From Salvia splendens (Eukaryota > Streptophyta > Magnoliopsida > Lamiales > Lamiaceae): a stretch of DNA of 64,000 bases. Below the pieces are notes generated by a model. It worked only from the letters and a program-made list of their open reading frames with translations. It made no database searches and had not been told where the DNA came from. Location: NCBI RefSeq assembly GCF_004379255.2, contig NC_056033.1, forward strand, positions 6,924,172-6,988,171, given 5' to 3'. A program made the position numbers and the translations under genes. Shown here in pieces: positions 44,401 through 56,113 of this stretch. The stretch's first letter is position 1. Each line of letters opens with the position of its first letter.

Positions 44401-47400
44401 GGCATTGCAGAGCCGTGCTTGGAAACTTCAGATATTTCATATTTCAATGGAAATTGGAAAATTTAAGTCAAGTTTAAATTGGTCTTATTTTGTGTACTAA
44501 TTTCTTGATTAATTCATTTGGTGAAATATTTTTTGTCGACAAGTCAACAGCAGGAATATTTTTCTGTCAAAGCCACGAGAAAGCAAAATTGCTATGCCAA
44601 ATGCCAGCAGTACAGAACTACTAGGTAAGCTGTCTTATTCATTATTTGATCAATCTTCTATTTACCAACAAATGATATTATGATTAAACTTATATCAAAA
44701 ACTTGAAACACGTATAGTAATACTTGTATATCTATGGAGCATGTTTGATAGATATTTTTAGTGGAAAAAGACCTCATCATGTTGAATTAATGGGAGCTAG
44801 AGTGTGATTTTTTTTAGTAAACAAGGAGTTGTTGTAAATTTGAACTATATGAATTATTTTATGTGAATTTCTAGAAAGTGAAGTTTCAACAGTAGTATAA
44901 TTTTTTTGTGGACGAGTGAAGTATAATTTACATTGCCACAAGCACTACTAAAGTCCAACAATCTTTTTTTTACCCGCAGACAAATCCTCTTTTAAAACTA
45001 AATTATAATATTAATTTGTAATTAAATATTCATGTCGTTGTGCCGTACATCAAAAGTTATTCATTTTCTGTTCTATCATAATGAAGAATCCAAACCCTAA
45101 TCTGAATTAAAATATACTCTGATCACTATATATCACCTTTGAACGTGAGGTAATTAAATAAACTTTGTTCAATCATAGTCGTTCTTTTGTAAAAAAATTA
45201 TTGCTTCACCAAACGAAGACAATAATTTTAATTGATGAATGGTCAAATAAAAAACAAATAGTATTCATTTTCGTAAAAATAAATGAGACTTTTGAAACAC
45301 CATGTTGACTATGCGGCAAAAAGTGCATGAATTATGGTTGATGTGACAAAATATTTGACTTTCCCTTAATAAAATCTTAAGTTAATTAAATTCAGAGTGT
45401 TCACCTTCATCTTTTGATAGGGATGTTGTGCTGTTTATTACTAATATTTTGTTTCAATAAATCAACTCTTGTGTAAAACGTACTGATAGTCATAAGACAC
45501 CATATAATGTTTTTAGAAAGGCACTAATAAAATAAAATACCAATGATAGATTCTTGTTATTGAGCACTTTTACTACCCAGAGTTATGTGAAGTAAGATAT
45601 ATTGTAAATTCTTTGAATAAGGAGTAACATATTTTTCAATTCATAGTGAAATCGACACATTAAAATTTTTATAATGATTGAAAAATTACTTCACATGATT
45701 ACTTCTTAAACCAAAGTATGTGAAATATATTCGTCACGTATCAATTATGAATAGACGTTACTTAGATATTAAAAGATCGCGTGATATTTTGGTTAAGAAA
45801 ATATTTCTATATATTATTGCGATAATTTAGAAAATATCAAAAATCAAATTTGTAATCTTATAGCAATTGGACCATCATAATGTAGGAGTAACAAATAATG
45901 GCACAATATTCCATCCACATTAAACTATCCACTATTTTCATTTTATTTTTTCCGATGATAACAAATTGAAAGAGCTGGACCATTCAAATAAGATTGGCCC
46001 ACGACATGACTGCACAAGTCAACTCTGGAGTCTGCAAATTGTAGTAAATAGAATTATAGAAACCAAAATAAAATTTGCTCAAGTATGAAACACACTCACC
46101 ACGTGGAATCGTCGTTATATTGAATGTGCTTTTAATATTTAAAAGTGTATAATGATTCATCAAATTATTTGAAATTCATCTCAAAATATTAGAAAAAAAA
46201 TTTCATAGTATGAAGTTTATTTTCTAAGTTAGATACATTGTAGTAGTATAGTAGAGTAGTAGGAGTAAATTTCAAGGGGAAATTTAAAAAAAATAAATGA
46301 AATTTTGGTCATTCAACTTTTAAATCAGTTGAAAGTACCATAATATTTGAATTATTTTTATTATTCATAATGACTTTTTTTGTGAAAATGGTTCGGCAGT
46401 TAGAAACCATACTTATCTCACTGTGATGAGTTAAGCGATGTCGTCAATTTCTAAGGAAAAACTGAACTATTTGATTAAAAAATATGTCAATTTGATAATA
46501 GGCTATTTTGTTTGACTTATGCCGACAGCCTTAGTGGTTTCAGATGGCCCATGAGTTTCACGTGGCGGCGACTCGGAGTTGACTCGGGCCTGGATTCATT
46601 TTTATAAAATTATGGGCTCGTCGATATCCAAAAAGTATTACGTGTTGGGCTTTGCTGGTTTGTAAACCACTATTATTGGAATTTTATTCACATCACTGGA
46701 TTTGAAGATCTGACAAAAATATATATAATTATTAAATTAGTGGATTTGAAGATCTGACAGATAAGGGATGGAGCAGAGCAAAGAATTTATGCTGAATGTG
46801 GGCCAAAATAAATAAGATGATCATACAAAAGGCAAAACAGAATACTATATATTTTAAATTTCGTAAGAGAAGAAAGAAAATAAATTGTAATATTGCAATG
46901 AGCATGGGATGGGTATTGTAACGGGATTTTAAATGGATTTTTTAATGGGTTTATAAATGGAATAAAGTAGGCCCGGCCCAACTACATTGGGTTGTCGTTC
47001 AAATGTTCAATGGGTTCCTGCATTACAAACTCAAAATTTACAAGAAAAAAGGAAATTGTTCAAATAAAAAACTTATTTTGTTTTTCGAGCTATACTTAAT
47101 GATAATGATACTTATCATTCTTATTGTTTGGTTTGCGCCTATATTATATCTCTAGTTTGGGACTGGATACCCGAGTCAGGTACATTAAATTCGGGTCAAG
47201 TATCGGGTATTGGATTTATACAGAGTCGAATGAGATACTGTACGTTATTTCCGAAATGGAAGAGTGGGAGATACTCACAAAAATCAGAATTACAAGTATT
47301 ACATAGAAAATTAATATTAGTAAAAACAAATGTTGATATTTTATAATGGAAGAATCTAGAATATTTAGTGAAGACCAAGAAAATGACATTTAGGATAAAG
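41464..47400. other. gene-poor AT-rich intergenic block
   Basis: About 6 kb without a supportable gene. Small observations: a possible TRIM internal relic at 42300-42420 (CTCGACCTAAACTTGGGCTC, AAGCTGTAATATCAAAG), a 19-bp direct repeat GTGGATTTGAAGATCTGAC near 46700 and 46740, and a CACGTGGC G-box at about 46560. Short frames at 41473, 43751 and 46787 have no family features. Confidence 0.5.
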
Positions 47401-47412
47401 TAAATTATTCAC

Positions 47413-47424
47413 CTGACACGTGTA
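47413..47424 (+). promoter_or_regulatory. ABRE/G-box (ACACGTGT) in front of the propeller gene
   Basis: GACACGTGTAAC contains the CACGTG core at 47417-47422, 84 bp upstream of the ATG at 47506. This core binds bZIP/ABF factors in ABA-responsive promoters (family knowledge). A role here is inferred. No clear TATA box lies between. Confidence 0.45.
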
Positions 47425-47505
47425 ACTCATCCACCTTCCATCTCATCGTTAAACAATACTCAATCATCTTCTACCTCTTCACTTCAGTCTTCAATCGCTA
47501 CTCCA

Positions 47506-49569
47506 ATGGAATTCTCCACTCTTCCTCTGTTCCTCATCATTAATTTCCTCCTATTAACCCCGTTTCCTCTTCCGCACGCGGTCGACACCATCTCCTTCAC
47601 CACTCTGGGCAGATCAAGCTACGCCTTCGACATATTCGCCCTTCCCACCGCCTCCCCCTCCCAAGAAGTCCGCCTCACCTTTGGCGATTCCGTCAATTTC
47701 AACGGCCATTTCCCGCCTCCCCAATCCACCCCCTTCCCCACCCACCTCATCTACGTCACCGAGCGCAACGGCTCCTCCCAAATCTTCCTCAACGTCTTCG
47801 ACTACACAACCCGGGGAAGGGGATCATCCAGATCTGCTCTCGAGCTCTCCACTGACTCATCTCGCTCTGAGATTCGTCTAATCGGCGAACAGGAGACCAA
47901 CGGCCGCATCTCGATGAAGGACCGCCCGAGTTTAGCGGGTGCTGATTTGATCTACATCTCCACCCACCAAGACCCGGGCAAGCCACGGTCGAGTTGGACA
48001 GCGGTCTACTCGACCGGACTCACCACCGGGTTGACCCGGCGGTTGACGCCACCGGGTATTGCGGATTACAGCCCCGCCGTGTCGCCGTCCGGGGCACTCA
48101 CGGCGGTGGCTTCGTACGGGGAGAAGGGCTGGAGCGGGGACGTCGAGGAGCTCGCCACAGACCTCTACGTGTTCTCAACCCGGGACGGCTCGGGCCGGGT
48201 CAAGATCGTCGAGCACGGCGGGTGGCCGAGTTGGGCCGACGAGTCGACTCTTTACTTCCACCGCAGATGCGGAGACGGCTGGTGGAGCGTTTTCTCGGCG
48301 TCGTTCGACATCGTCGGTGGAAAGATCGACGCTGCCTCGGTGGTGACTCGGCGAGTCACCCCGCCGGGTCTGCACGCGTTCACTCCGGCAGCTTCCGCCG
48401 CTAATAAGAGCTTCATAGCGGTAGCTACGAGGAGGCCCGGGTCGGAATATCGCCATATCGAGTTATACGACGTCGTTTTGAATAAGTTTTTCGAATTGAC
48501 CCGACCCATTTCGCCTAGTGCACACCATCTTAACCCGTTTATATCGCCCGATTCCGGCTGGGTCGGGTACCACAAGTGTCGGGGCGAAGCCAACGACGGA
48601 GTCGGGAAGGGCAATGACTTAGTAATTGAGAATGTCCGGAGCCAGTTACCCGGCCTTTCACTACTCCGGGTCGACGGGTCGTTCCCGTCGTACTCCCCTG
48701 ATGGCGAACGGGTTGCCTACGTGCAATTCCCGGGAGTGTACGTGATGAACCGAGACGGGTCGGGTATTCGGGAAGTATCGAAACTATATGCCTTCGCAAC
48801 TTCTTGGGATTGGAAGAGAAAGGGAGTAGTGTACACTAGCGCCGGACCCGATTTCTCTAGTGAGAGCACCAAGGTTGACATAGTCTCAATAAATGTGGAT
48901 GATGAGGACCTAAGTCACAATTACAAAACCCTAACCAAGGGAGGCGCAAACAATGCATTCCCTTCCCCGTCGCCCGACGGGAAATGGGTCGTGTTCAGAT
49001 CGGGGCGAAGTGGGCACAAGAACTTATACATAATGGACGCATTGAACGGAGAAGAAGGCGGCCTCTATAGGCTAACAGAGGGGCCTTGGTCCGACACGAT
49101 GTGCAATTGGTCGCCAGATGGGGAATGGATCGTGTTCGCCTCGGATAGGGAGAATCCGGGCGGGGGCAGCTTCGAAATGTTCAAGATCCATCCAAATGGC
49201 ACGGGGCTCCAGAAGGTGATCCAAAGTGGGACTGGCGGGCGAACCAACCACCCATGGTTCAGCCCCGACGGGAAGCAGATAGTGTTCACCTCGGATTACG
49301 CCGGAGTCTCAGCCGAACCCATTTCAAACCCGCACCATTACCAGCCATACGGTGAGATCTTCGTGATCAACGCGGATGGCTCGGGACTTCAGAGATTGAC
49401 GCATAACTCGTTCGAGGACGGCACCCCGACTTGGAGCCCCAAATACATTGGGCCTACTACCAATGCGGAGTGGCCTTATGGTGGTTCCAAATGTCAATTT
49501 GAGGATTGCCATTGGCTTAATATTTTCCCGAACCAAGCATCAAAAAGGCAATGTGCTGCTGCTAAGTAA
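47506..49569 (+). CDS. secreted/endomembrane TolB-like (PD40) beta-propeller protein, intronless
   Basis: 687 aa in a single exon. Residues 1-25 form a signal peptide (hydrophobic core LPLFLIINFLLLTPFPL). The mature part contains repeated PD40/TolB blades of the form xSPDGxxxxF: YSPDGERVAY (about 397), PSPDGKWVVF (about 488), WSPDGEWIVF (about 534) and FSPDGKQIVF (about 585). Other blades are weaker. It resembles plant proteins annotated as TolB-related or DPP6 N-terminal domain-like. I see no serine-peptidase GxSxG domain after the propeller, so it is probably a binding or scaffold protein. Target and pathway are unknown. The CDS is GC-rich compared with the surroundings. It converges on the cyclin gene, with stops about 205 bp apart. 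Confidence 0.9.
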   Translation: MEFSTLPLFLIINFLLLTPFPLPHAVDTISFTTLGRSSYAFDIFALPTASPSQEVRLTFGDSVNFNGHFPPPQSTPFPTHLIYVTERNGSSQIFLNVFDYTTRGRGSSRSALELSTDSSRSEIRLIGEQETNGRISMKDRPSLAGADLIYISTHQDPGKPRSSWTAVYSTGLTTGLTRRLTPPGIADYSPAVSPSGALTAVASYGEKGWSGDVEELATDLYVFSTRDGSGRVKIVEHGGWPSWADESTLYFHRRCGDGWWSVFSASFDIVGGKIDAASVVTRRVTPPGLHAFTPAASAANKSFIAVATRRPGSEYRHIELYDVVLNKFFELTRPISPSAHHLNPFISPDSGWVGYHKCRGEANDGVGKGNDLVIENVRSQLPGLSLLRVDGSFPSYSPDGERVAYVQFPGVYVMNRDGSGIREVSKLYAFATSWDWKRKGVVYTSAGPDFSSESTKVDIVSINVDDEDLSHNYKTLTKGGANNAFPSPSPDGKWVVFRSGRSGHKNLYIMDALNGEEGGLYRLTEGPWSDTMCNWSPDGEWIVFASDRENPGGGSFEMFKIHPNGTGLQKVIQSGTGGRTNHPWFSPDGKQIVFTSDYAGVSAEPISNPHHYQPYGEIFVINADGSGLQRLTHNSFEDGTPTWSPKYIGPTTNAEWPYGGSKCQFEDCHWLNIFPNQASKRQCAAAK

Positions 49570-49774
49570 TTTCCAACCATGTTTGTTTATAAATGTATAG
49601 TTATGTAAATCCTGATAAATAATGCAATGGCCATCATTTGCTAGAACTCAATGTTTTTATATAAAACCCAGTATCAGAATACAACAACATTGAGAAAGCT
49701 AAAAAGATCTAATCTATACATGAGATGTTAGGCTAAAACTGAGCTACACAACTGCAAGATTGCAACTGATGAGA
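49570..49774. other. short convergent 3' intergenic region
   Basis: Contains the 3' ends of both the propeller gene (plus) and the cyclin gene (minus). Their 3' UTRs probably overlap. AATAAT-type signals occur in the sense direction near 49616. Confidence 0.5.
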
Positions 49775-52347
49775 CTAGCTGCTCACATTCTCAAAGTATT
49801 CTGTGGGTATTGATGGAGGGCAGTATTTCTTTGCAACAAATTTGTACTGTTTCAAAAAAAATACATTGTTAATTTCATCTAACATTTGACAAAATTACTA
49901 AGCATCCATTAATGCAAGAAATCTGATCTCACCTTATGCTGGCTGTACTTCTCCCTAATTGCTGGCAGGCTTGAATTGCTACTGTTGCAGCAAAAACCGT
50001 GCAGCGCCAACACGCAATCGCGTAGCTCAAAGGGTTGGTAGAGCGTGTAATGCCGCAAGGTAGCGTTCTGCATTGATACAACACGAATTAAGAAACACAG
50101 CAATGTATATATGTCTCGCATCATGTCTACATACCCAAGGCTTCTTAGCTGGGAGAAGAATGTATCTGGCCAAGAAAATCGATGAAGCTGCTATCAACGA
50201 TGGGGCGAAGTTCAACATGCTGTACTCTAGCAGAGACAGCTCTGCGATGTAGTTAGCCATGCACTCCAGTTGCAACACTGGAGCCTCGTTTACCCCTTGA
50301 GCAACCCGAACGAACCTCCTACACATACATTCGAGAAATACCAAATGTTACTATCTTATTCTTCTAGCCATCATAGGTGCAAAATGTGATTTACCTCAAG
50401 AAACATTTAGCCGTTGGCGCTGTCATTTCAAATTTCAAGTAATTCAAGACTGCAGATTCCATCTGCAGAACCTCTTCCTTAACATATGTGTTATCTGTTA
50501 TGTAGCAGAACTCCTCCACCTGAGGTGCACAAATCTCTTCATATTTTCTGCGAAAAAACACAATCATATAATTAAAACTCGAGCTATTCAGTGCACAACT
50601 CTCTTCATACAGTAAATGGTAAGACGTGACAAGGGCTTACGAGGCAATCATCATGCAAGCTACACCGAGCAGCTGTAATCTTTGTCTGTCCATGACATTA
50701 CCGGAGAGATAACGGTCTATATAGTTCACAGTCAGATACAACGTGTCGGGAACTAGTCTGTATTCCTCAGACACCTGTTGTTCCAAGAATTTTGTCAATA
50801 AATGAATACTTTTACAAACTGGAACAGCAAACTTCAGCTACATAGGAAACTGAAAATCGAACCTCAATGAGCCAATCAACGAGAATTGATCGCATGCTCG
50901 GATTGATATCCTTCTGCACCCTCTCCATGAAGCTAGCAGAAGGCCTTTTCTTTGCCTAACAAATTGAAATAGATAAGCAATTGCCATTGATTAAATAACA
51001 AACTCAAACTAAGTTAAACAGAAGATGTCTGAGTAATCTCTAACTACCTCAGATGCTCTCAAGTGCTTGTATATATCACAAGCAATGGTTGCACAGAGCT
51101 GTGGGTCTTCGAGATTATCATCAACGTTGACAATCTTGCCACCGGCTTCCAATGCTGCTAGCGCGTCTCGCTTGCATACAACCCCTGCAAAAACAACACC
51201 TTTAGCAAAAGATGGCTGGCAATAAATGATCAAGAAAATTCACAAGATCAAATCACAAACCTCCAATATCCATGGGTTCTGAAATGCAGAGCATGTTTGA
51301 AGCCTTTCTCTCAATGGAATCCACTTCAGTTAGATCATTATTGTCCACATACTCGACATCGGGGCTTTTCAAAGAATCACAAGTGGACATGGATTCATCC
51401 ATTGAAACAGAGAATGAATCTGATTTGTCAGGAGACAAATTCATGCTGTATGTAACGGAGGCAGCACCAGCCTCGAGAATGCTTACATTGCTCTTCGTTG
51501 AAGACAAGGATCTACCCGCAGCAACCGTGCTCTGTTTGACAGAATTGGTTGCTGCAGGATGAAAAACCCCAGAGAAGCCTCCATTGGAGGAAACAGAAGA
51601 TCCCTTCTTTATGCTCACAATTTTGGTGGTACATGGCACCTACATATGTCAAGATTCAATCGAATTAGTCCATGAAAACAGTGAAATCCAAGAAACGAAT
51701 TAGTCTCATGAAAGGAAACAACTCTAACATACTCCTTTTCCTTTTATAAAATCAAGAACAGTAGTATTTCAAAAGTGTGAGTAAAAAAGGAATGGTGCAT
51801 CGTTTTATTTAAAGTCTGACACTTTAACAAAGAGAAAGTAAAATCTCAAAACCGAACTTCAAATTTGAAATTAGTTCAAATTCCGGCGCATCTTGAATCG
51901 AAAAATTCAAACAAGAGGGCGAAAAAATATTCTTGAATCAATCCAAGAAAACACAAAAAAGTAATAATTTCCCCCAAGAAAGCATGCACGTACCATCCAA
52001 CAATGGTGGCGATATTAAATTGGAAAACCCCTAATTGTGGAAAACCTAATAAAATCAGACCAAAACAATAACGCCAAAAATCACTCAACTACATTCCGAC
52101 GTAAAAATTGAAACAAGTGAACTGATAAGTCGACTGCACGTACAATTTTGGATACTTCGGGTGCAGAAACCCGCCCCGAATTGAAGGAACCGGACCCAGC
52201 CCTCTGATTAGTGACATTCGCTAGCGCCGGCCGCTTCTTCGCGGCGGAGGCCGATAAAGCCGGCTTCCCAGTATTATCCGAAGCAGAAGCGTGGCGCTTC
52301 GCCAGAGACGACGTCGCCGACCTCCTCACTCCTGCCGCACTCGCCAT
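49775..52347 (-). CDS. CYCA1: A-type cyclin (CYCA1 group), 9 exons
   Basis: Activates cyclin-dependent kinases in S and G2/M phases; nuclear. Exons: 52347-52144, 51639-51261, 51184-51048, 50955-50863, 50774-50641, 50547-50395, 50318-50135, 50067-49933, 49846-49775. All junctions are GT-AG and join to 1491 nt, 496 aa. A destruction box RPALANVTN is at residues 39-47, as in mitotic cyclins. The cyclin box begins near 261 ([19 protein letters not shown], then [13 protein letters not shown] and [16 protein letters not shown]). The C-terminal cyclin fold runs from about 340 to 480. The start [19 protein letters not shown] resembles CYCA1;1 N-termini. The ATG at 52347 is the first in frame. No damage seen. 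Confidence 0.95.
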
Positions 52348-52545
52348 TGACCCCACAAAAGCAACGGCAAGCGAAAACAAAAAACGAGTGTTTTTTCGAA
52401 TTCACCACAAAATCGGGACTTTTTCTCAATTGCTGAGAAGGACTAAATGCGAATGGAGTGAGAATGTGAGGAAGAAGAGAATAAATGGTTGCTTTCGAGG
52501 GGGGAAAAGGTGGGTTGGGGTCCGATTTGAATTGAGGATTGATCT

Positions 52546-52600
52546 GGGCCGTTGGATCAGGTTCGGGTATTCGTTAGGAGCGGCCAGCGGTGGGCCCCAC
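52546..52600 (-). promoter_or_regulatory. MSA-type and TCP-type sites upstream of the cyclin
   Basis: TCCAACGGCC (minus strand, 52547-52556) fits the mitosis-specific activator consensus bound by three-repeat Myb factors. About 35 bp further upstream GGTGGGCCCCACC (near 52587-52600) fits a class II TCP site and is nearly palindromic. Both lie 200-255 bp before the start codon. They match known cell-cycle promoter motifs. Activity is inferred. Confidence 0.5.
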
Positions 52601-53035
52601 CGTGTGGAGCTGTATTTTTGAATTTGCAAGGCCGTAGGGTGACTGGGCGGTGAGTGAAGGAACTTAGTGTCAGGGTATGATTGGGCGGTGAGGTCACGGG
52701 GGTGTGGGTTTATAGTAGGGTGTTGAGTTTGAATTTGAAATTTGTTGTAATGTGCATTGGGAAAGTAGTTTTCTTCCCTTTGGCAGCGAGTCCAAGCATC
52801 AAAATGCAATGTGACAAATAAAATTTGTTATATTTTGCAAAGTGAAATTTCAATTTTGAAATCACCAATAAGGTCAAGATTTGAGAGTTTCTAGATAAAA
52901 GTACAAGCTCAATATTTTCATAATTCGAATTTATTGTGACATATCTGACAATCTAGGTAAACAAATTTATCAATATAAAAAACACCATCACCTTGAGTCT
53001 TAATTTTTTTTCTCAAATTTGGTTAGAATTTCAAA
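52601..53035. other. intergenic
   Basis: Upstream region of the cyclin, then AT-rich sequence up to the copia fragment. No gene. Confidence 0.45.
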
Positions 53036-53039
53036 TAGG

Positions 53040-53692
53040 AGTAAAATATTCGTTAAGAATGGCTGATCAGCGCACCCATAAGAAAAGGGCTTCGAGAGTG
53101 AGCTGAGTGTAGTTGGAAGACTAGCCATTAAGCTGTTGAGAGAATTGGTTATTCCGTTCACTGAGCTCAAGTGAGTTGTATAAGTGAAGTAGTTTGTAGT
53201 AGTTACTGTTGACTTTGATTCTCTATGCATTCACAAAGAAATACACTTTACATTTCTTGTTCTAGCTCTCGTGTTCTTCAATTAATTGATTGTGTGTGTT
53301 CTTCTATTCTCGATCGATAATTCCTTCAATTGGCGCCGTCTGTGGGAAGGGCATCCGTCGATTGAGATCATTTCAGAAAGCTTGAAGGCATGGCATCGAA
53401 ATCTGAGGTAGAGAAGTTCACTGGTACCAATGACTACGAGCTATGGAAGATGAAGGTTTGCGCCGTCCTGATTTAGCAAGGACTGGGGGCTGCTTTGAAG
53501 GCAGCGGATCCCGCGGAGAAGGGGAAACAAGTTATCCTTGATGAGATTCTTCAAAAGGCTCATAGCGTTGTGATTCTTTGCCTCAGCGACAAGATCTTGA
53601 GGGAAGTGCGGAAAGAGGAAACTGCTGCCGGTGTTCTTGCTAAGCTCGATGAGCAGAGGTTGTATTCATATAGATCCATCACTACACTATAA
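53040..53692 (+). pseudogene. copia LTR 3' end, primer site and gag fragment
   Basis: LTR-like text ends ATTCCTTCA before TTGGCGCCGTCTGTGGGAAG (53331-53350), a primer-binding site. ATG at 53390 begins a copia-type gag (MASKSEVEKFTGTNDYELWKMK...) with a TAG at 53474-53476 and a frame resuming as QGLGAALKAADPAEK to 53692. The fragment stops abruptly, and no pol of its own follows. The left LTR boundary is not certain. Confidence 0.7.
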
Positions 53693-54659
53693 AACTTCAT
53701 AGTTTTTAAGTTCTTGAGTAATATTAAATTTTGGCTAAAGTTTGTAATTTTAGGTTTGCAATTTGTGTAGTGGACAAATTAGCAAATCATGCGATTATTA
53801 ATTCACTTTGTATTTAAGCATCGCCCAAGCAGATTCTCCACATGGCTTGATTCAATTTTTTTTATTAATTCAAATATCATTAAAAAAAAGAATGTAACTA
53901 ACTTTGATTATTGCGTGTAACGAGGTATGATATATACTGACTATTGTCAAAGTCAAACAGCTTCCGGCGTCGCTCAATAAAATTCTAACACATCTCCCAA
54001 TTAAGTTTTTTTTTAACTATAATCATGTAATTATTTATTTAAATTATGTAAGTTTTCATATAATTCAACTATAAAGTTTTTGTGATTTTAATTAAGTTTT
54101 TAGTATTTTTTTTTCCATATATTAGTGAATTATCAATATATAAATAGAAAATGTGAAAAGTAACTGGAACCCCTAAATAGTGTAAGTGGATTTTTTATAA
54201 ATGTTCAAAAGTTGTAGGTGTGAAATTATAATACTGAAAAATATTTATAAAACTCACGAATAATAGATGTAATTATTACTTATGAATAGGAATTGGAGTA
54301 GTTCTCGTTATAATAATAGATAATAGATAACAGATACCCTGATACACGCTTGAAATGTGTAAAATAGATATTGGTGATAGTTATGTTTGATTTTGGAATC
54401 TACAAAGTTAGAATGAAATAATATTCAAATTGAATGCTGACCTTTTTATAGTGCATGTTTGGGGTATTTTGTTTCTTATGGATGGAAGCATAGTTAATTG
54501 ATTTAATTGAGGGTGACTGAAGTTATTTTTTTATTACATGGAACGAATTATTAGTACTCCATTTATTTGGATTTAAATTTCGCGAAATTCATGTATGCAT
54601 GTTCTTGGTGTTTTGTTTAATTTATTATGCATGGTGAACTCAAGAACTATCGAATCAAG
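53693..54659. other. AT-rich spacer between two copia-derived pieces
   Basis: No frame or element end that I can support, apart from a weak CACTACACTATAAAAC at about 53684. Confidence 0.45.
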
Positions 54660-54689
54660 AACTTGAATTACTAGATTGTACGAGACGTG

Positions 54690-55260
54690 CGATCGAGATA
54701 GGGATGTCGAGACAGTGGGAGCCGGGGAGCCGGGATCACGGGGCGACGCGCAGGCGAGCAAGGGCTCGCGCCGCCGGCCGAGACCGCTGGCCCCAGACGC
54801 ACCTGCGTCGAGAGCGACATGGTGGCTGGCGTGGTGTGGTGGCTCGTAACTGAACCACCGAGACACTGGGCGCCGGGAGCCGCAACCCTAGGCGGAAGGC
54901 CGAGAGCGGGCGCACCTCCGTGTGCGCCGCTGGCCGAGAAGCTCGCGCCGCTGGATGGCTTGGTTGTCCGAGACGGGCGCCGAGACACTGGCCGAGAGCG
55001 GGCGCGCCACCGTGCGCGCCGCTGGCCGAGAGATGTAGGCACCCGACGGGCCGAGAAGCCGCGACAGATGCTCGCCGCTGGCCGAGAGGAGCTGCGCCTC
55101 CGCGCACGTCCTGGCCGAGACGCTGGCGAACCGCGACGACCCGCTGGCCGAGACGATGGCGCGCCACCTGCGCGCCTGTGGCCAAGACGCCATGTGCGTC
55201 GTGATCCAACGACGAACTCGTCGGATTTTCGTCGTTCATCGTTCGTGCGAACCTCGTACG
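54690..55260. repeat. GC-rich, CpG-rich block of GGCCGAGA repeats
   Basis: About ten copies of CTGGCCGAGA-like words at irregular 20-60 bp spacing in a strongly GC-rich, CpG-rich stretch, in sharp contrast to AT-rich neighbours. Several overlapping frames are open on both strands, but all are products of the repeat and none has a recognisable domain. Confidence 0.7.
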
Positions 55261-55963
55261 ATGAGATAACGATGAAGAATTATTTTAATGATTATTTATT
55301 ATTTTATTAAAAGATATCATTAAAATATTATTATTTAATGGAAATAAAATCTTTTTGGAAGATTTATCTAGATTTTAGGAATATTTTGATTATTATCTAT
55401 ATCTATGGAATTAAATAATATTATTTTATTCCTAGAAGATATGGATGAGAATAATTTAATAGTTTCCTAATATTTTATCTAGATTTAAGGAATATCTTAT
55501 TATTTTCTATATCTATGGAAATAAATAATATTATTTTGATTCCTAGATGATATAGATAAGAATAATATAATAGTTTCCTAATGTTTATATATCTAAGATC
55601 CTAATAAGGATAGATATGTATCAATACGTTAAATAATATAATATCTCTTCCTAATCTTGAACATGGAAATAATTTGAATTTACTTTTTCATGTCTTATTA
55701 AGAATTAAGTAATTTAATTATTTTAGATATATATTATAGTAGACATGAATAAGAATTAAATTCTAGAACAATAATTCCTAATGGAAGATACCAATTAATA
55801 AAAGATTTAATTATCCGGTAGATTAAATACCAACAGATTTTAATTAAGCCTTCAACTGCCTCAAGGCTAAGGATACTTAAAGAAAAACCATAACCCAAAT
55901 ATCTAAGCTATAATTATGAACTCAACGTTTGTATATGGTCTGCAATTCATGAAGCCTTTTTCT

Positions 55964-56113
55964 AATATTATCGCCACCTGCTCTGTGGGACAATAATCCT
56001 AAGAAAATAGCAAGTTCATGAGGGCGGACTTCTCAAATATAAATAGTATGAACTAGAATGTAGTTTCGAATATTATCGCCACCTGCTCTGTGGGGACAAT
56101 AATCCTAAGAAAC
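55964..56113 (+). repeat. 43-bp direct repeat in copia leader
   Basis: AATATTATCGCCACCTGCTC plus TGTGGGACAATAATCCTAAG occurs at 55964 and again at 56069, 105 bp apart. Confidence 0.8.

Noticed and set aside
52081..52380. Longer cyclin N-terminus starting at 52380
   Set aside because: The codon there is TTG, not ATG. The first in-frame ATG is at 52347 with a good context.
53474..53482. Second amber readthrough signal in the copia gag fragment (TAG CAA GGA)
   Set aside because: The third codon does not fit the YYA part of the consensus, and the fragment is truncated and dead. This stop is best read as decay.
54570..55310. Several overlapping frames of 80-167 aa on both strands
   Set aside because: They come from a GC-rich GGCCGAGA repeat in which stop codons are rare. 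None has a domain, and both strands are open alike.
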